Below, in pieces: positions 58,732 through 64,000 of a DNA stretch of 64,000 bases (within the stretch, counting starts at the first letter, position 1; every line of letters begins with the position of its first letter). The DNA lies in the NCBI GenBank assembly GCA_036365455.1, contig JAWQUS010000008.1, positions 12,383,501 through 12,447,500 of the forward strand, read 5' to 3'. The notes under the pieces are model-generated. The model did no database searches, was not told the DNA's origin, and saw only the letters and a list, made by a program, of their open reading frames with translations. This stretch comes from Macrosoma leucophasiata. Lineage: Eukaryota > Arthropoda > Insecta > Lepidoptera > Hedylidae. The translations under genes were made by a program, and so were the position numbers.

Positions 58732-58990
58732 GAAGCTCGTGGGCGTAGACGGAGATTAGGTAATGTAGGCACATTACCTAATCTATTTGCCGCTGAATGG
58801 TAATGTTCAGTACTTTCATATTCCGGTCAGGTGGTAATGTACGATCCCGTAGCTTCTAAAATGTCAGCCCCATTAGTGATGGGGCTGACATGGTTAACAA
58901 AAAGTCCCTAAAAAATTAAGAATAAAAAAAACCTTCTAGCATGGAGATATAACAACTTAAGGTTCAGGAGGGGCAACGCATATAGTGCTT
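58732..58990 (+). repeat. Family A dispersed repeat, copy 8, with a hairpin insertion
   Basis: GAAGCTCGTGGGCGTAGAC ... GGTAATGTACGATCCCGTAG is family A; its continuation ATAACAACTTAAGGTTCAGG starts near 58950. Between them about 90 foreign bases include a perfect hairpin, ATGTCAGCCCCAT / ATGGGGCTGACAT (58861-58891). Confidence 0.7.
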
Positions 58991-59560
58991 AATTTGCAAG
59001 CAATCTGGGTCCTCATAATTTCAGCCGAAAGACGTTTACATAAAACTGTGGTCGCCAATACGCAAGCGAAATGGCGAGCATATTCGATCCTGATCTGGGC
59101 TCTTATTCTCGTAAAATAATTAGTTGTAGGTAACTGTCTTGTCTTGACCAATGCGCGCGGTTTATCTTTCTAGCAAGACAGCGAAGCGATTTAATGACAA
59201 TTACGATTAACGTTATGAGAATTAAGTCTTTGGATGGCTTCTAAACCGAACAACCTGTCTTGCAATTGTCTCTACCTACCTACAGTTTTTATCTCAAATG
59301 TGAAGGTTACACAACGTTCTCGATAATTTCTAGATAGATAGCTATTGACTTTAGTCATAATTTTTTGTACATATTATAATAAAAATAATCTCTAATAAAT
59401 GATCGTGCTTAAGTAAGATGATAAATTTGACACAACTTCAATTAAGTAGTTTTTAGGATATTCGTACCGGAAAAGGAAAAAGAAAAGAATATTTAAGATA
59501 ACATGAGAAATATCTCAATTGTACAGTACATACCCTCTTCAATTCTTCTCTATTAGACTT
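58991..59560. repeat. Mostly unassigned, with repeat fragments
   Basis: ATTTCAGCCGAAAGACGTTTACA near 59022 resembles the end of the RTE element at 41495. 59045-59085 resembles the repeat at 33706-34010. The rest is AT-rich. Confidence 0.5.
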
Positions 59561-59564
59561 TATT

Positions 59565-59725
59565 AAGGCCGATATTGACTAACGGATCCGAATGCTGGGT
59601 TTTGAGCAAAAAGAACGAGAACTCAATTCTCGTCTTCGAACACAAGATTCTGAGACGCATTTAAGGTGTAGTATTGGAAGATGAGGAATGGCGAACTCGA
59701 TATAACCATGAGCTCTACCACATGA
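59565..59725 (+). mobile_element. LINE fragment (reverse transcriptase C-terminal part)
   Basis: Reads RPILTNGSECWVLSKKNENS-, VFEHKILRRI, a stop, then GVVLEDEEWRTRYNHELYHM. This is the block just after the palm in several insect LINEs. Broken and without its flanks. Confidence 0.7.
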
Positions 59726-59818
59726 TGAATGTTATTAACAGTATTAAAATTGGACTGCCTCTCACTTATTATCACTATATCTACAGTAATTAAGTGAGAA
59801 ATGAACGTATTAGTCGTA

Positions 59819-59971
59819 ACACACGTCCGGATTTGGTACGGAGCGGACAGCGGATTCTGTACGCTCCGTACCGTCCGGCGGAGATAATTATTATTAATCA
59901 ATTCTGATGCGGTCAGCTCGCGCGGCTTTGGTCGGCGAATTCGGTTCGCCGGACAGAATCCGGTCGTGTGT
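59819..59971. mobile_element. Small MITE with ACACACG(T/A)CCGGATT ends
   Basis: ACACACGTCCGGATTTGG at the left pairs with the complement of GAATCCGGTCGTGTGT at the right. GGTACGGAGCGGACAGCGG and CGCTCCGTACCG pair inside. No clear target duplication. A partial relative is at 61583-61650 (ACACGGCCAGATTTGGTTCGG). The reverse frame 59623-60063 is not a gene. Confidence 0.6.
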
Positions 59972-60002
59972 AGTAGCGAGAGCGGACTTGGTCCACCCAT
60001 AG

Positions 60003-60117
60003 AACAAGACCGAAGGGGAGTAGCCATATGCAGGCTTTCCTCTCTGTCAAAGTACAAGCCCAAATGGGCCTATACCTGTCGCCTAGATGTTTAAATGTGA
60101 GCGTGAAATTGTTTTGT
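60003..60117 (+). repeat. MITE family F fragment
   Basis: GGGGAGTAGCC, CTGTCAAAGTACAAGC and CGCCTAGATGTTTAAATGTG match the interior of 50743-50962 in reverse orientation. Confidence 0.65.
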
Positions 60118-61580
60118 TAGTGTTACTACTATATAAGAAGCACGAGAGGTATGTACCTAAGAATAAAAAAACGGTATACCCCTAAAGGGACCTGGCATGA
60201 AGATACATACATACTACATATATATACAAACATACAATAAAAGCTACAATAAGTACAGTCATTTAGTTTTAGCTCTCAAGTAAGATTTTAACTACGAAAG
60301 TGTGAGTCCACAGATGAATCAAACTATGATTCTTTCTGATCATTGATGTCAAGGGCACGACCCTCGCCTCAGACGCACGAATTAGACGGTAACAGCTGTG
60401 CGCGAATGTGTGAAGGTAGAGCACCTTAACGTATATACGATAGCTAACTTAATATACCTCTATGTATATCGATTTTGAATACGTAGTTCTGGTTTAATTC
60501 TTCTGCTTCGAAATAATTATAGTTGGAATTATTGATCTGTTAAAAATAGGGATATTCCAGTGTTATGGTCTGAGCGGCTTTACCGAAGGTCAAATCCGCT
60601 TTGTCAACTAAAGAAAAGAATAAAAAAGTTTAATTGGCCTTCATTTTACCTACCATCTATTCGGTTATGCGGTCAATGCCAAGACAATTATTTGGACAAA
60701 GAACAAAATATTTTTTGTTATTAGTTTTAATGGCAATCTTTAGGATTCTAAACTACTTTTTTCACGTTTAATTGATAGATGGACGATCATCACGTACTGT
60801 TAGATTTTTTAATTTGATTAAAGATATCTGAATTTGTGTGTTGTTAAAGCAAATGACACAGAGGCAGCTAATCGTCGAATTTGAATTGAGACCTTTAGTT
60901 TTTTAATTAATGTACCTCATGACTGTAGGAACAAACACATTTACAATCTATGTCAGTAACATCAATTAAAAATGGATTCGATTTACGAGTTTTGCATTAA
61001 TTAGTCTCACATTATCACTGTGTCTACAACGACACAGTGACATAGGCCAGTACCTATTGTTTTTGTGCGATAGTTAAAGTCTAAGGAGTTTTTGTGTAGA
61101 TGTTTATAGGTTCCAGTTATCACTTACCATCTTTGTGAACTACATGCTTGTTTGCCTCCTTCCTTAGTTACATAAAAAAGGTACGGTGATTAACGTTAAT
61201 ATTCGTTTCCAAATAAATGTCACAACGACTCTGCTAGGCTATTATACAAGAAGAAAAGTGTAAAATCAATGCAATGGCATAAAACCTTAATGTAATATTT
61301 TCGGCACCCGCGGCAGCAAATTTAGACGAAACGAGGAAAACAAATTCATAGTTTCTTAGGAATTAATTTACGTAATGCTAATGATTTAAAACATGATCAA
61401 ATATAATTTGTGACGTGTGAAAATTAAGTAGGAAGCTGTTTTTATACTGTCCAGACTATACTTGAGGTAGGTTTAACTTTTATTATAATTGCATAAAGTG
61501 CACTTGTGGTCAAGAAGACTTTTACCTTCCCTTTTATTCTTCACCCTCATTGCGCGTAGGTTCTTATGAGTGTAATAGTA
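60118..61580. other. Unassigned DNA with small repeat pieces
   Basis: Near 60190 GGCATGAAGATACATACATA matches a piece at 1797-1817. 61085-61165 is a decayed family A tail (TAGATGTTTATAGGTTCCAG ... ATGCTTGTTTGCC). No gene seen. Confidence 0.45.
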
Positions 61581-61650
61581 GTAACACGGCCAGATTTGGT
61601 TCGGAGCGTACCGAATCCGCTAACCGCTCCGCACCAAGTCCGGCGGATTG

Positions 61651-63034
61651 TTACAACTATAACTCAACATGTGACGGTTGAACTGATTTCGATTATGAGT
61701 GGTTGGGCCATAGGACCTCTATCAGTTAATATATTATATACGGCATTATTTTTACCACAGCAAAAAAATCTCACCATCGAAGTCACAGGCAGGGTTTTTA
61801 TTTAATACTGTGCAATCTGTGTCATTTACATTTATGTATAACATTTAGGTGGTATTCGCTTCTTTGTGCAAATGTGTATTAACTAGATCTTCTTTCAGAG
61901 CAAAAAGTACCAACGTAGCCAGACAAATATTTTTACGAAAAAAAAAAGCGTCATAAGTATTATTTCTTTGAAGAGTATCTGATGCAGGACAGCGTCATAA
62001 AGTGCTAATTAAGTGATGTAACGAGATCAGGCGTATGACGCTACCTTGTTTGTTTATTTGAGGTATGTTCGTCTTCCAAATGTGCATTTATATTCATATT
62101 AGTTTAGATGTACGTCTATACTCTACGCTTTAATAAATGACGGACTTGCATGAAATTATATTTAAATGTAGATTTAACAATCAATTTCCAGTCCATTTTT
62201 TAAAATAACGGCTTCAGTTTAATCATCAAATAAAAACAACACTTTCGTTGAGTTAAATGTGTGCTTTATTTTAAAATTCGCTTATTTCCATTACTTTCCT
62301 TTTTTATCACATTCTTCGACGATTATTAAGCTATCCAAGCCGGAATGCATCGACGCTACTGGACACGACTGTTGCTCACCGGCTGATATCAACGAAATAC
62401 GGTTACATGTGGACTGAGTCCGACTGAGTCATCGGTTTTTCGTCCGAATACACTATCATAGTGACGTTTTAAAGCGTATCAGTTAGGTATGTGTTGGGTA
62501 AATAATTCAAACGGATTTCCCCGAGCGACAATTGCAACAGTCAAGGCCCGAATGGTCGGCATTGCTCGACGTATAAAATTGAATTGGAATAATCATATAA
62601 GGTAACGTTAACTACCTTCTCCTGCATTAAATACGAATTGAAATTTGGAACTAAAACTGCGATAACGTAGGTAATAAAACATGTTTAATTATCGCAGAAC
62701 GCAGAACCTATATAGGTACCAAGTTGGAAAATGCAAATAAAAACCGTAATAGGTACTTTAATATCGTGTGAAGATGTAATGCGAAACCTTTTATAATTAC
62801 ATAGAGAGAGATGCATAATAAAAAGAAAAATAAAATAGGTACATTTGTAGCAAATTCGAAAAACAAGAAAATAACAATGAAATTGTTTAATTTTAGTTAA
62901 AAATGTTTTAAGGATGATTCCAAAAAATATTAAACATGGAGGTACTATGTTTAATATCTTTTAGTATCATGTGATGACGTAACTGAGGGATAACTTTCTT
63001 TTTATGTAATTAAGGTGACCAACAAACATTCAAA
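61651..63034. other. Unassigned DNA
   Basis: 62240-62590 is less AT-rich than its surroundings and contains AATAAAG on the minus strand, but no frame or repeat partner was found. The rest is AT-rich. EF-hand exons of SCaMC were looked for here and not found. Confidence 0.4.
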
Positions 63035-63290
63035 GTAGTGATAACTGCAGCCTATACCTAGATACCTATCTACACAAAAAACAGAGCTAATTAATAGGTA
63101 TGCAGATGTGTTGCCACCTCTGAGACCTTAGTTGTTATTTCTCTGAGATATTGGGCCATAGGTTAGGTTAGGCCATGTATTACAATAATCGGAACACGAT
63201 AGAGCTGAGCAGTACCACTTGACAGCAGATAGATTAGGTAATGCGGTGGCACCTAAGCCTTCGAATTCCTACACTGGAATTCTACCAACA
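63035..63290 (-). repeat. Family A dispersed repeat, copy 9
   Basis: Reverse-orientation copy from GATAACTGCAGCCTATACC to TGGAATTCTACCA, with GGTAATGCGGTGGCACC. Subtype as in copies 4 and 6. Confidence 0.75.
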
Positions 63291-64000
63291 GTAGATACCT
63301 AAATAGTAAGTAATTTTAGTTGTTCTATTACCAATGTTAATGTTTCATAAGTAAGCAGGTATACCTGTCGGATTAATCTACAATAACTTCGTAAATATCC
63401 AATGAATCAATTAATATATGCACAAGGTGTAGGTAGGTAGGTATGTCATACCACCACTTGGTCTCCTACACGTGCCGTGACAAGACGAATGATAAATTCA
63501 TCAATTCACTTAACGTCATACATGTGTATACAATATACCTACATATATTACGTACATATGACGGCATTAAAATCTTACAGGGAAATGGCTGTTTGATCAC
63601 ACAGGCACCTTATGTGATGGCAATAAAAGCTATATTTCATTGATTTTGAACAATCGAAGAGTTTGTCATGGTTTTAACATTTACTTATCAACAATCAAAC
63701 ATTCTACGAAAATTGATAAATTAAAACCCGAGGCTAAGTCATAAATAGTATGTGTAATACACTTGAATGTTGACCACAGCAAATCTAATTAAAAAACATT
63801 GTAACAACTTGTAAGAGTAAGAATAAAGAGAGCGCTACAATTTAGGTTTTTCTCTTTCGTGTCATTTGTTGCTAAGAGGAAAATAACTTATCCAATACAT
63901 AATTATTTAAATAAAAACATAATATAGGTATTTGAGCCACGTACTTAATATATTAACTTATTTGATAAATTAAATTGTTTAATATGTAATGATTAATCAT
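63291..64000. other. Right end of window, unassigned
   Basis: AT-rich, nothing recognised. The open frame at 63443-63643 has no known domain. Confidence 0.4.

Noticed and set aside
59623..60063. Reverse-strand frame of 146 codons
   Set aside because: It covers a LINE fragment and two MITE pieces read on the wrong strand.
1..64000. CRISPR array, bacterial operon, integrated virus gene
   Set aside because: No regularly spaced repeats with unique spacers, no prokaryotic gene order and no viral coding block were seen.

Overview
The window looks like nuclear DNA of a moth or butterfly (Lepidoptera). It is AT-rich, its genes are broken by many GT-AG introns, and it is crowded with dispersed repeats whose ends (for example GCGGGCACAGCTAGT and the GGTTCGATCCCCGC box of a tRNA-derived SINE) I know from lepidopteran genomes. 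The species cannot be named from sequence alone. No bacterial operon, CRISPR array or virus-derived gene was seen.

Four protein-coding genes are supported. (1) Positions 1-8630, + strand: the C-terminal 1,404 residues of an outer-arm axonemal dynein heavy chain of the DNAH8/kl-3 type, in ten exons, entering from the left edge. (2) 16276-18740, - strand: a complete four-exon ADP/ATP carrier that differs from the usual insect carrier and has a lysine-rich N-terminus. (3) 25043-38859, - strand: a complete 11-exon ABCF2 gene, a soluble twin-cassette ABC ATPase of 619 residues. (4) 55330-57722, - strand: the carrier domain of an SCaMC-type ATP-Mg/phosphate carrier in three exons. Its EF-hand exons must lie further upstream and were not found here. 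Between the carrier exons and the missing EF-hand part sits a possible alternative last exon (58119-58232) with a polybasic tail ending in Cys-Ala-Thr-Val and its own AATAAA signal. Exon phases were checked by hand across every junction of the four genes.

The rest is mostly mobile DNA. 8.6-16 kb holds repeats, a tRNA-like sequence, an RTE LINE tail with an R2/R4-type LINE in its TTA-rich end, a minisatellite and a long-armed foldback element. 20-24.2 kb is a broken APE-type LINE carrying a TAA-flanked MITE that itself carries a dead mariner. The ABCF2 introns hold SINEs, MITEs and several copies of the most common repeat (called family A here). 39-55 kb has no recognisable gene. It holds a 1.2-kb hAT-type element, an RTE fragment, MITEs with clear target duplications and simple repeats. 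58-64 kb is again repeats and unassigned DNA.

The four genes do not form one pathway. The dynein is a flagellar motor and the ADP/ATP carrier resembles in its N-terminus the mammalian testis form, so the first two, which are convergent neighbours, may both serve sperm; this is inference only.
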